Positions 46,500 to 56,343 of a stretch of DNA of 64,000 nucleotides are shown here, piece by piece (the first letter of the stretch is position 1; each line of letters begins with the position of its first letter). Source of the DNA: Arion vulgaris (Eukaryota > Mollusca > Gastropoda > Stylommatophora > Arionidae); the NCBI GenBank assembly GCA_020796225.1, contig CM036754.1, forward strand, positions 21,828,867 to 21,892,866, given 5' to 3'. The notes under the pieces are model-generated. The model was not told the DNA's origin, did no database searches, and saw only the letters and a program-made list of their open reading frames with translations. The position numbers were made by a program, and so were the translations under genes.

Positions 46500-46870
46500 T
46501 ACGACTAATCTATAACTTCATTCTTCAGTGTAGTGTCTGTCTTGAATATGTCTGCATGTCGACTGTCATGGTCATACACTCACTTTTCTGATCTCCAGTC
46601 ATTTGATGGCTTTTATGATTTCTTCCATCTGTGGAGCGTCTGTATTTATGTCAAGATTCATCTCCGCTTCAAGGATATTCAGCAATATCTGTGTTGGTTT
46701 CTTATTGAGTGTTTCTATAAAGTACTCTAATTGTTTTCCTCTCATTTTTCCTCCTCTCTTGTCAAATATAAGCTTTGATTTGCCAATTTCGTTTTGCTAC
46801 CTCTTCATCCTGTCTTGCAAGATCGACATGCATTTACTCTTATTGTCTCTTAACTAGATTTTTTAATTTC
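46500..46870 (-). mobile_element. LINE reverse-transcriptase N-terminal fragment
   Basis: On the minus strand a frame encodes LLNILEAEMNLDINTDAPQM then EEIIKAIK. This is the linker and 'EEI--AI--LK-GKA-G-D' entry into the LINE reverse transcriptase. A stop replaces the GKAPGPD segment. It is the only N-terminal RT fragment in the window. Confidence 0.68.
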
Positions 46871-46959
46871 TTTATTAAGCTGACGGTACTGCTCGCTATA
46901 TTTAAATCTGGGAGACTTTGCTTTCATTTTGTATTTGTTAATTGTTTTGTTTACTTTAT

Positions 46960-47405
46960 GGTCTTTAACCAACACATACCACTTAATAATCACATGAACA
47001 TAATTTACCCACAACACACTTCCGGGTGTCAGCTGTGCTCACATAATCATGGCACCATTCACCACCACCTCTTCAGGTGCTAAGCACTAGATGATATCAG
47101 AAAGATCCTTCTTTCTCCAAGACCAAATAAATGGAACGCATTATACGGAACAAAATAACAACTTACAAACACATGCATAAACCACTACATAGCATTGGAA
47201 CGAAGAGCAAAAGCTCAAGTGCCGCTGAATTATTGAAGGAAAAGATGGTCTTTAATATTTCTAAGATGATCCAGTCCTATGTTTTCCTTTCTTTGAATAC
47301 CACGAATGTATGTATCCCTGCTCTCCCTCTATATGGGTGAGATATACTGCCTGTTTTATCGGTACGTGTTCAAGTAAAAGAGGGCGAAGAAGATAAAACT
47401 GCTAT
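46960..47405 (+). mobile_element. LINE C-terminal zinc-knuckle fragment
   Basis: Encodes NQHIPLNNHMNIIYPQHTSG, then CQLCSHNHGTIHHHLFRC. The pattern C-x2-C-x9-H-x4-C is the C-terminal knuckle of jockey/I-type LINE proteins. Stops follow and the rest is frameshifted (ERRAKAQVPLNY). Confidence 0.7.
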
Positions 47406-48214
47406 CACTCGTCACATCTAATAAACAGCCACCAGGTTAAAATTTGAGATCATAATGACATGGGAGACTTCGAGTCATTGTGCTGAAAGGTTATTTAGAG
47501 AAGCAATATTTTCTCACTTGTAAATTGCAAACCTTGTCTGGCCACTGAGACTCGAGACGCCTATATGGGCTTTTCATCTCTCTAATATCTCTCCTCTCCT
47601 TTTCTCCATTTCCCTATTTTCAATGTAACCTTTAAAGTTGTTTCTGGCCAAATGGCTTCAAAGTTACTTTCTTCTTCATCAATCATGTTCTCAATTCCCG
47701 CATTTCGTATTCCAGTAATATAGTTGTAACTAGGTTCTTTCCATCTTACAATGACATCGGATCCATTTTCTACGCGTCTAACGGCCAAAATTGTCAAAGT
47801 CTTAACCAGGAACTGACAATAAATTTACCTTGCCCATAATGTTGACGAGTCCAAGTCTTCACTGTACTGTTATAAAACTCATGTAATTCCGTTTCGGGTG
47901 TGTTTCACCCAATTCCTCATTTATAATCCGCTAGAAACTCTAAAAATAGACTACGACTTTTTGAACTGCATATTTAATAGATTAGTCAGAGGTTACGTCC
48001 CATGCTTACTGCATCTTGCAAAAACTAAGAAATTGTTCGTGAAATAAATTGTTATCTATCAACAAAAGGAAATAAATCGACATAACAGAATTTGTATAAT
48101 GAGAACCTAAGTTGGCACTGTTGTTTCTGCAGATCTCTGAGATGAAGTATATTTCAGAATCATGTGTTATAGCAGAATGTTTCATTGTCCAATAGTACAC
48201 GGTAGACGATGTTG
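47406..48214. other. Unassigned; possible host exon on minus strand at 47590-47815
   Basis: A minus-strand frame reads LAVRRVENGSDVIVRWKEPS, then YNYITGIRNAGIENM and EAIWPETTLKVTLKI. It has a balanced composition and a faint fibronectin-III look (WKEP, then ETTLKV). An AG precedes it near 47815, but no donor or partner exon is identified. It could be an exon, a processed remnant or chance. Confidence 0.25.
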
Positions 48215-48360
48215 TCGACATCAAGTCAACTATCTTTACTTCACAGTGTTTCTATGGTGCCGTACCCAACGGAGACTATCTACCTATCAGTTGTCATGGT
48301 TGGAAAAACAAATCCCAGTCCAACTAAGGAATATGATTCTGGAACTTCGCGACTACTAAG
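48215..48360 (-). mobile_element. SINE-J fragment, degenerate
   Basis: gacatcaagtcaactatctt, tacttcacagtgtttctatg and atcccagtccaacta parallel 27450-27560. Confidence 0.45.
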
Positions 48361-48599
48361 CACTTTGCTTTTGAAGATCTCCATATACTGATACACGGAT
48401 GCAAACCCTGTTTTTGATTCCAAACGTATAGGCTTTGTCTTTCTTTGGATGAAACAGTATCGTAGAGAGAGGGTTTGTGCAAAATGGGTACGCACATTCC
48501 CCATATTAGCTGCCCAGGTTAGGCGTAAATGGAGAGAACTTATGGATAGGCTGAAAGGTAAGAGAAACACGCACAAACTCAGAAGATGTCACAGTGAAA

Positions 48600-48805
48600 G
48601 ACTTGTCAATTGACCGTCTGTAAAGATGAAAAAAGCAAATTTGCTCGGCGTGGATTTTACAAAGGTAAAAATAGACCTCACCGTTCAGAAAGCAATGGAA
48701 AACTACTGAACGTATAAGTGGTGCCTATAAAATCGCGGACTAGTTTACTGTGGTTGATGGCGAAGTTCTGCATAGGGTATGCCATGATTGTCATTCAAAG
48801 ATGAA
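48600..48805 (+). mobile_element. SINE-F copy, 5'-truncated
   Basis: tagacctcaccgttcagaaa, gcaatggaaaactactgaac, ataagtggtgcctataaaat and agggtatgccatgatt match 24720-24830. Confidence 0.75.
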
Positions 48806-49604
48806 AAAGCCATAAAACATACCGATCTAAGAAAGAATATACTACTGATCGCTAGACCGAATACTTTTCAATACATTTTTATTGTTAGATTTTGTATCTT
48901 TCTCTCGCATACATTCGTGCATTTTCTCCCTTTCGTTCCTATTTGCATTGCATCGTGAGTTAAACAGACAGTTGCCAAAGTACTCTTTCCGCCCTGTACA
49001 CATCTGTCAATGTTCTTAATATTTTCCTGTGACAATATTTGCACGTAGAATCACAACAAATTAGTTATATCTGTACCTATTTCTCTTCCTCTCATTATTG
49101 CCCTCTAGACATCACGTCGACAGTGTCTCCCACTTGATCACCACCACAGTGTGTATAATGGGCACTTATTTGAAGAAAGTTTCTTTGAAAATATACTACA
49201 ATTTCTTTTGTATGAGTTTTTTTCCCCTAATAATAGACCATTCCTTTTTATGTCTCAAACCTCTGAGAAAAGGAATGTTTAAGTCTGTTTTTGGTGTGTG
49301 CCTAAGGCGGATTAGAAATGGTCTTTGAAACACTTGTACAATCGAAGTTGCAACCCCAAAAACATCGATCTGAAAGCATCTCGAGTCTGCCCAGTCTCTT
49401 GTCTGCTTTTGTGTTGCTTTCATTGGAAGCATTTTGTGCATGTCTATACTATTGTACTTTGCTATCTTCAAGTACATCTTCTTCGATTAGTTTCCCAAGT
49501 TTAGAAGTATAAACATGCGATGAGTTGCATCAACGAATCCATTTGATAATATATAGTGCAAGATATCGGAACATATGTAATTGTGTGATGCGTACATGTT
49601 TCAT
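48806..49604. other. No recognised feature
   Basis: Two overlapping antiparallel frames of 76 and 93 codons near 49098-49477 show no domain. No family match. Confidence 0.4.
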
Positions 49605-50185
49605 TTGATTGATAGGACTATCATCATTGCACTTCGTGCAGTAACCATATGCGCTCCGATCTCTTTCTTACACAGGAAGATCTCAGCGGCAGTGCACGGA
49701 TATCGTACCAACGGCGGAGACCCACGCTACAAACTCTCTCTCTTTAGCCTGTTACGCCCTTGGCGTTTAGGGCAGCAACAAACGCACCCCATTCTTCTCT
49801 GTTCATGGTATTCCTCTGTATTGTGTTCCATCTATGATTCATTTCCTTCAGTTCTTGCTCTATCGTTCTCCTCCAGGTCGTCTTGGGTCTTAAACGCTAC
49901 AAATATTTTGTAGGAATTTATTTTTTAATCTGTCTAATGAATTTTGCCCGGACAGCGGCTTTTCAGCCTCCTCTTTTCCACTCTGAACTGCCAAGGCATC
50001 TTTTACGTGCTCAAATTGAACACGGGACATATGTTTTTTCGTCCGTCTCCGATAGGACTAGGTACTCGATCTCACCTAAAGTGAGATCAGGATCTCTGGA
50101 AAATATACCGATGGCTCCAGGAGGGAACAAACCGAGTACCTTTGAAACGCGAAGCGAGCACCTAACTTCTATGCCATAGATTCCT
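49605..50185 (-). mobile_element. SINE-D copy split by a LINE stub
   Basis: Minus-strand SINE-D (tgattgataggactatcatc at left; tttcgtccgtctccgatagg at right) interrupted by 49734-49893. It lies 90 bp from the plus-strand SINE-D at 50275, forming an inverted pair. Confidence 0.85.
49734..49893 (-). mobile_element. 160-bp 5'-truncated LINE with 10-bp TSD
   Basis: The flanking repeat acgctacaaa at 49724-49733 and 49894-49903 is perfect. The minus strand encodes RPKTTWRRTIEQELKEMNHR, then WNTIQRNTMNREEWGAFVAA and LNAKGVT, an intact C-terminal end of the family also seen at 7330 and 19868. Confidence 0.9.
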
Positions 50186-50274
50186 CTTGACTGATATCCA
50201 TGTCCGTATGGCTAACGTGTTCCGTCTTCGTTCGGGGAAGTTATGGAGCCTTTCTGTCCATGTACATCCTAACA

Positions 50275-50712
50275 TGTAGAGGTATCTGTGGCGTAGAGGA
50301 TAGGTGCACGCCTCTAGTTCTAAAGGTAGTCGGTTCGCTTCCTCGTGAAGTCAACGGGATATTTATCCAGAGATTCCTGATCTCAGTGTAGGTGAGATTA
50401 AGTTCCTAGTCATATCGGAGACGGACCTTAAAACGTAGGTACCGTGTTCAAGTTGAGCAAGTAAAAGAACCGTTGCTGTTCAAAATCAAGAGAGCAGGCT
50501 GGAAAGCTGCTGCATGCGCAAAATTCATGAGAAAATAAAAAACAAAAATTGCTATAAAACATTGTCACCATTTTCTAAATTACACTTTAGATCCTCGCCG
50601 TTGGTACTGAGTTCATGCACTGTCGCTGAGATCTTCCAATCTAAGAAAGAGATTGAAGCACACATGGTTATTCACCGAAGTGCAAAGATGTTGGTCATAT
50701 CAATCAATCAAC
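50275..50712 (+). mobile_element. SINE-D, near full length
   Basis: Head ggtatctgtggcgtagagga with B-box region cggttcgcttcctcg; body through cgtgttcaagttgagcaag and gcaggctggaaagctgctgc; tail with a few atca units at 50697-50710. Confidence 0.86.
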
Positions 50713-51059
50713 TATGCAAGTAACTACAAGTCAGTAACGTCGTCCATGTTTTAAGCTTGAGAATCGTTCAATGTATTGGATCCTGTGTAAAGATACTTCA
50801 TCAGCTACTAGCTTAAGTATATCGTATGTCTCCATCAAATTGCATTCATTGAAATATTGATCTCTAGAAGAATTGCTCGCATTTCATTAACAAAGAAAAA
50901 AAAAATAAACAAGTCTTGTAAAAGTTAGAAATAAAGAGGGAATTGATGAAGACAGAGACAAATCTGATATTTGATACATATAAAGAGACGCTGCTGGAGA
51001 CTATACTAGATGGAAATGTTGAAAGTGTGTGGGCGAGAGAAAGACTTCAATAAAATTGG
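50713..51059. other. No recognised feature
   Basis: AT-rich spacer with an A run at 50896-50906. Confidence 0.45.
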
Positions 51060-51745
51060 ATGGGCAACATTAAGAGATGAAGATAGAATAGTTTTACATA
51101 ATGTGGCACCATGCATGGCATAAGGAGGTAAGTATTGGAGATTGTTTAAAGACGACCTGCGATGTGGATTTAAAAGGCAGTCAAAGACTTCATTGTACTG
51201 GGCTTCCCTATATGGTTCTGCCCTCTTCACAGAAATGGCATTAAGAGGAGAACAAAGAATAGTTTTACGTAATGTGCCAACATGGCATGAGGCAGTAAGT
51301 ATAGGAGCTGACCTGCAATGTGGTTTAAAGGCAGTCAATGACTTCATTGTACCGTGCTTCCTTATATGTTTCTGCCTCTCTTCACAGAAATGGCATTAAG
51401 AGGAGAACACAGAATAGTTTTACATAATGTGCCAACATGGCATGAGGCAGTAAGTATTGGAGATTATTTCAAGCTGACCTGCAATGTGGTTTAAATGCAG
51501 TCAAATGCAGGTAATGACTTCATTGCACTGGGCGTCACTATATGGTTCTGCCTCTCTTCACAGAAATGGCACACCGCCTTCAGAGAGTATTGCACAAAGA
51601 AAGAACTCCGTTACTCCTACAACAATCCAAGGGGTCTACGGAAAAAAAAAAACAATATAACCGAAACACGCTGTTCGAATTCAAACCAATGACGTTTGAA
51701 CTCAAGACAAACGGCTTAACCACTTCGCCATGTGCCTCTAGAATG
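51060..51745 (-). mobile_element. SINE-E with tandemly repeated 3' body
   Basis: On the minus strand the tRNA-like head (gtggcgaagtggttaagccg inverse near 51715-51735) leads into an E body. The 3' part is then repeated about three times. The gtaagtat-ggag motif recurs near 51128, 51296 and 51453, giving spacings of roughly 157-168 bp, with caatgtggtttaaa and cctctcttcacagaaatggc in each. Confidence 0.75.
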
Positions 51746-52244
51746 TCATCTAATGAATCAATGTATCAATCGTCTGATGTTATATAAAAGATGACTGCAA
51801 ACAGATAAAGTTGGAGATAATGTGTTCATCATCATGTGTCATGCCGAAAAGCGTAGGAGGGCCATTGTTCACTATCTCACACAATCGTCAGAATCCCTGA
51901 TCCGGTCTATATTCTTATCTTTGGTAATGTATTACTGCTGTACAATTCCCCAGCAGGTATAATGGTCACTGATTGCTTTGTCGTCGGTCTTCCGTAAAGA
52001 AGACTTGATGTAGACATGCCAATCTTTCAATTCTTCAAGTTAATTCACTTGTAACTCCCAGAACGCAGCTGGTGGTATATCACAAGAACGCACGTAGGAA
52101 GAAAGAAACACGCACATATCAAACCTCTAAAGTAAGTCTTGAGAAAAATGTGGTATGTATGTCTGTACTATTTCTGGTTAGTGCTCATTACAATGTATCA
52201 TCATTAAATAGCTTGTCCTGAGCAGAACTTTACCACCCCAACAG
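51746..52244. other. No recognised feature
   Basis: No family match, tandem repeat or supported frame. Confidence 0.4.
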
Positions 52245-52430
52245 TCTTTTGGAATTTCTCTCCATCATAGGCAAAATGTGTCGCCTCTGCAGCCGTCATG
52301 TTCAAACAATCAGTTACATCCCGAATTCATCTTCTCCGTGGTCTTCCCCTTCTCTTTGCCGGGATGCATTCTTCCATGATGGTCTTCTCCAGCCCTTCGT
52401 GTCTCTTTACATGTCCAAAATATTTCAAGT
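52245..52430 (-). mobile_element. LINE-2 C-terminal fragment
   Basis: The minus strand encodes, with one internal stop, INLKYFGHVKRHEGLEKTIM and ECIPAKRRGRPRRR, then VTDCLNMTAAEATHFAYDGE. This is the best-preserved LINE-2 end in the window and the reference for 4188, 22195 and 36390. Confidence 0.8.
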
Positions 52431-52606
52431 TTATATTTCTTATTTGCTGAATCAGCCAGTTTCTTTAATTTTGATTTCTTTCTGGATAGATCTATGTGTT
52501 CTCTCTGTCCATGATATATGGAGGACTCTTCTGTAACATACTAAAAAGCACATATATGTTTTTCCACTGCCTTGTGTATGAGACTTACATCGATAATACA
52601 ATTTGA

Positions 52607-52800
52607 AGTAGCCTTTTCAGACCTTAGGGTATAAAATGCATGTCACTTCACATTTCTAGGTCCTAGTGTGCAGGATGTAGGATGGTCAATTCCTTTGCTC
52701 GTGCATAAAACGTAGTTTGTGATTTAATCCACAACCCTGTTATTTCCGAATCAATAAGAGAACGCTTATGCATTACGTTAATCCACCTCACTTATGTGAC
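52607..52800 (-). mobile_element. SINE-L copy
   Basis: Matches 33190-33378 (cttttcagaccttaggg, tagtgtgcaggatgtaggat, ccacaaccctg). Confidence 0.6.
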
Positions 52801-52854
52801 TTAAATATATATTTATATATATATCTGCTCAACCACTAGTGACAACTATTATAA

Positions 52855-53095
52855 GAAAGAGAAGATGGAGATATGTTGGACATACCTTGGAAAGAAAAGA
52901 TCAACGAATATCAAAGCAGGCAATGAAGTGGGATGCAAAGGTTCAAGAAAGAGAGGACGACCTAAGGAGACACTGAAACGAACTTTGTTGAGAGAGGCAA
53001 GAAATATCGGTCTCAGTTCCATGGAGGAGATTGAGCAGGTTGCCCAGGATAGAGTGGTATGGAGAAATTGCTTGCAGGCCCTATGTAACGTATAA
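52855..53095 (+). mobile_element. LINE C-terminal fragment
   Basis: One open frame encodes GNEVGCKGSRKRGRPKETLK, then RTLLREARNIGLSSMEEIEQ and VAQDRVVWRNCLQALCNV with a stop. The blocks RKRGRPK, AQDR and WR---ALC are the full C-terminal signature of RTE/CR1-type LINE proteins. It is a short insertion with an intact end. Confidence 0.82.
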
Positions 53096-53165
53096 CGGTA
53101 CGAGAGGAATTATTATATATGTATGTTTGTATATATATATATATATATATATTTTATTTTTTATT

Positions 53166-53361
53166 TTCCGATCCAGAAGCACTTGAGCTTTCAGCTCTTC
53201 GGCTCGTGCCATGGACATCGTAACCCTTCGGTGCAGTGCCACAAACACTGTAAATCTGGAGAACCTGTGGCTTTTCTGCCAGCCCGCGGAATTGAACCCG
53301 CACTCACAGGGAGCTTGTCACCCGTCGTCCAACGCGCTACGAACACGCTGGGCAGGCGGGA

Positions 53362-53362
<1 letters not shown>
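53166..53362 (-). mobile_element. SINE-G inside a (TA)n microsatellite
   Basis: Complete G element with gtatatatatat tracts on both sides (53130-53152 and 53367-53391). It appears to have inserted into, or been duplicated together with, a TA repeat. Confidence 0.82.
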
Positions 53363-53392
<30 letters not shown>

Positions 53393-53439
53393 ATGCACAC
53401 TGAATTTTTCTGAAATAAAAATATTTTCCGCGAATCTCA

Positions 53440-53740
53440 CAAAAATACATTAGTGAAATACGTAAAAACAAAGTACTGTAGGTTTACAAAGTACAAAAAC
53501 AATATACAACGACATTCCGACCAAACGACAAAGGTTACTGCAAAGAAAGAGAAGAAATTTAGACTTCATATCATGCCGTGTGGGAAATCTGAATTTCTTC
53601 GCTTTCTTTGTATCGCTTTGCTTGAGAAAGGCCTTTCGGTCGAAACGTCGTTGTATATTATTGTTGTACTTTGTCAAACTACAGTACTTTGTTTTTACTT
53701 GTTTCGCTATTGCTAAATATTTTTACTGCAGTCTTCCCTT
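53440..53740. mobile_element. Palindromic MITE (family I)
   Basis: The left arm (gtaaaaacaaagtactgtag, caacgacattccgacca, from about 53455) is the inverse of the right arm (gaaacgtcgttgtatatt, ctacagtactttgtttttac, to about 53715). The inner parts near 53530-53560 and 53590-53620 also pair (gaagaaatttagacttcata). Single arms of the same family lie at 12533, 36632, 43795 and 55125. Confidence 0.8.
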
Positions 53741-53791
53741 ATATCAACAAACATACACAGACACATAGTCTCTACCACCTAATACTTGTAT

Positions 53792-53830
53792 ATACATTGT
53801 ATCTAAAACTATGCGTGTACAATTATAGCA
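53792..53830. repeat. 39-bp direct repeat flanking SINE-G, left
   Basis: Matches 54018-54056 with a single mismatch (gcgtg against gcttg). Together they bracket the SINE-G copy at 53831-54017. Confidence 0.93.
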
Positions 53831-54017
53831 CTCCAGAAGCACTTCCAGCTCTTCGGCTCGGTGCCATGGACATTGTAACCCTTCGGTTCGGTGCCACGAA
53901 CACCGTGAATCTGGTGAACCTGTGGCTTTTCTGCCAGCCCGCGGAATTGAATCCGCACTCACAGGACTCTTGTCACCCGTAGTCCAACGCGCTACGAACA
54001 CGCTGGGCAGACGGGCG
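53831..54017 (-). mobile_element. SINE-G between 39-bp direct repeats
   Basis: Minus-strand G copy beginning ctccagaagcacttcc and ending in the inverted head acacgctgggcagacgggcg. The flanking repeats are three times the length of TSDs at other G copies. Confidence 0.88.
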
Positions 54018-54612
54018 ATACATTGTATCTAAAACTATGCTTGTACAATTATAGCACCTCTGTGTACGCACGTACACTCAATGACTCGTCACACCTGTCT
54101 CGCAATTCACATAAAGGTGTTTATTGCATATAGAAGATTACTTTGTCTGTCTCTAAATATATACGGCTTTGTTATCAATATTTTCTTCTTTTTTTTTTTT
54201 AAACCTTCTCTTATCAAAATTATAATCCTATCTCTCTCTTTTTCTCTCTCGGTCTCTCTCTCTATCTCGTATTCAATTTTGTTCCCAGTGGAACACAGGA
54301 CTTCAACTGAAAACTAACAGTTATATTAGTTTTTTTCCCCCTTTCAATTCAGCGTTCCTAATGGAATAAAGCGCTGAAATTGTTCATAAAGCTGTCATCT
54401 GTTCATTTGTTATTTATAAGAAAGTTATGTTATAGATGTTGGCTGCTTTTCTTTATCAAAGCCTCGATAGCATGGGTGGAATATTGTCCAATACGGCTCA
54501 CATTTATACAGAAGGTTTACTTGTAAGATTTTAGGAAAGTAAAACGAAACTTTATAGTACAACATCTACTGAGTTATACTGTAGAATGGTGTCAGATCCG
54601 TTTAGTCAAATA

Positions 54613-54779
54613 CAGTGGCGGCTCGTGATCCTTTTTGTTGGTGGGACCAGGCACAAATGTTCGGGAAAATCATGGTTTTGGATTAGGATATATTTTAATT
54701 TATTAAATAATAAATGCACGTTACACATTAATTTTGATAGGTCCTGGCCCCACTTGCCCTTAATGACGAGCCGCTACTG
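54613..54779. mobile_element. hAT-type MITE, 167 bp, perfect 8-bp TSD
   Basis: Termini cagtggcggctcgtgat and (inverted) cagtagcggctcgtcatt, flanked by gtcaaata at 54605-54612 and 54780-54787. It is the same family as 42763-42870 but inverted relative to it, with about 60 bp more interior. Confidence 0.92.
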
Positions 54780-54889
54780 GTCAAATAGGAGATTGTCATA
54801 TCTGACGCTTGTCTTTCGTGTATCTTGTCAGATCTAAATACTCTCATATCTTACTCGTAGGTATATAGACACAGGATACGATTGTCCCC

Positions 54890-55097
54890 CACCCCATCTG
54901 TGTCTCCTCTGATCAAACCTTAGAAATGTCCTGTAAGACTGTCCCCTGTATATCCTTAGAAAGGAATGCTGGCCCTGCAACTCAACACTACATTCAAAAC
55001 TAAATGTCACCATAGATGAGCTCCTGACAACAGTCGACTTCATAATAAGAACGCGTCTGCCGGTATAATCATCAAAACAGCAACCGCAAAGAAGAAG
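54890..55097 (+). mobile_element. LINE-3 C-terminal fragment with (GAA)n tail
   Basis: Decayed copy of 44565-44783: ctgatcaaaccttagaaatg, gctggccctgcaactcaac, cagtcgacttcataataaga. It ends agcaaccgcaaagaagaaga. Confidence 0.75.
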
Positions 55098-55124
55098 AAG
55101 TTATGGTATATAAATGATATGTTA

Positions 55125-55240
55125 TATAAAAGCCTTGTTGGTCGAAACGTTGTTGTATATTGTCATTGTTTTGTAATTTGTAAAACTACAGTACTTTGTG
55201 ATTACGTGTTTTGTCAATCAAATAGTTTTACTGCAGTCTG
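55125..55240 (-). mobile_element. Family I MITE single arm
   Basis: taaaagccttgttggtcgaa, acgttgttgtatattgtcat and aactacagtactttgtg match the right arm of 53440-53740. Confidence 0.68.
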
Positions 55241-55393
55241 ATATATATTATATAAACTATACCAAGTCACACGTAAAGCAGAATGCATTTACCTAGTCAA
55301 TATCTCTTATTGTCTAAATGAGATATTGCCAATATCTTGCATCAAGTAAGTACTGGTTTCAACTTTATATCAAATGTTTATTGGTTATTATCT

Positions 55394-55800
55394 TATCTTA
55401 TCCACATTTACCGTGAAGCGTCGTGGGAAGAGTTAGTTTTCTATCTTGTGCCAGGTGTGTTGCGTTTGATGTTGTCAGTCCATGCTTTCGCAGGGACTCT
55501 GAGATGTTATCTATCCATCGTGTTCTTGGCCTGCCTCGTGTTCTGCGCCGTGAGTGTCGATTATTGCAGTCACGTGATGGTAGTAAATGTGGTTCCATTC
55601 TCATTAGATGGCCAAACCACTTGATTCTTTGCTTCTCGATGTACTGTATGCATGGTATAGTACCAACGATGCTTCTGATATTCTCGTTTCTCACTCTATC
55701 TCTCCTTGTAACGTTGACAGCTTTTCGTAGACATCTCATTTCACATGTTGTAATCTTTCTTTCTTGTGTCTTAGTCAGGGGTCATGTTTGGCACTGATAG
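55394..55800 (-). mobile_element. LINE C-terminal fragment
   Basis: The minus strand encodes VNVTRRDRVRNENIRSIVGT, then IEKQRIKWFGHLMRMEPHLL and RRRTRGRPRTRWIDNISESL. This is the 'RRD-IRNE-I', 'WFGHL-RM' and 'RGRPR-RW' series found after the RT domain in invertebrate LINEs. About 113 codons remain open. A shorter copy is at 2155-2311. Confidence 0.85.
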
Positions 55801-55914
55801 CATTGGTTATTGAACCGATCTTATTGCACTCACAACAGACCAATATGTGATGTATCCATTAGTACGCAGGATATCATACACAAACAGTTCTCATATCCGA
55901 CTCCTTAAGTATGC

Positions 55915-55994
55915 TTCATAAAATTACATCAGGTCGCTTCAAATAGGTGGAAAGCATTCGACAGTCCCATCTTAGAACTTTGATTTGGTTGTAC
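55915..55994 (+). mobile_element. LINE RNase H region, part 1
   Basis: Encodes IRQSHLRTLIWLYMPGH, the segment before the last RNase H catalytic residue, cut by the SINE-B insertion. It continues at 56344. Confidence 0.72.
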
Positions 55995-56006
55995 ATGCCT
56001 GGACAT

Positions 56007-56331
56007 CTTCTTCTTCTTCTTTGCGTTCGTTCTTTACGACCAATTTTAATCACTCTTTCTGATATGTTTCATCTTTGCCAAGAACGTCCACATTGGTTTG
56101 GTAGACCTCTTCTTTCGTTCGTTCACGACTAATTAATACCGATATGATTTGACTTTCAAAACGATATTGCACATTGGTTTGGTAGGCCCCAAACGCATAG
56201 ACTTCTACACGTTTAGGACATGTGCATCCGATTTTAGCCAAACCTCCTTAGTCGCCTTTTACGACATGCGTGGCAGGTAAGTGGTTCTATTCTTTACACC
56301 CCAAATGTGGGTCCCGGTAACCACTCGGGCG
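56007..56331 (-). mobile_element. SINE-B with internal duplication, 12-bp TSD
   Basis: The perfect repeat atgcctggacat at 55995-56006 and 56332-56343 sets the ends. The 325-bp length is about 70 bp more than other B copies because the 3' part occurs twice (gcacattggtttggtagg near 56166 and ccacattggtttggtaga near 56088). Confidence 0.92.
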
Positions 56332-56343
56332 ATGCCTGGACAT

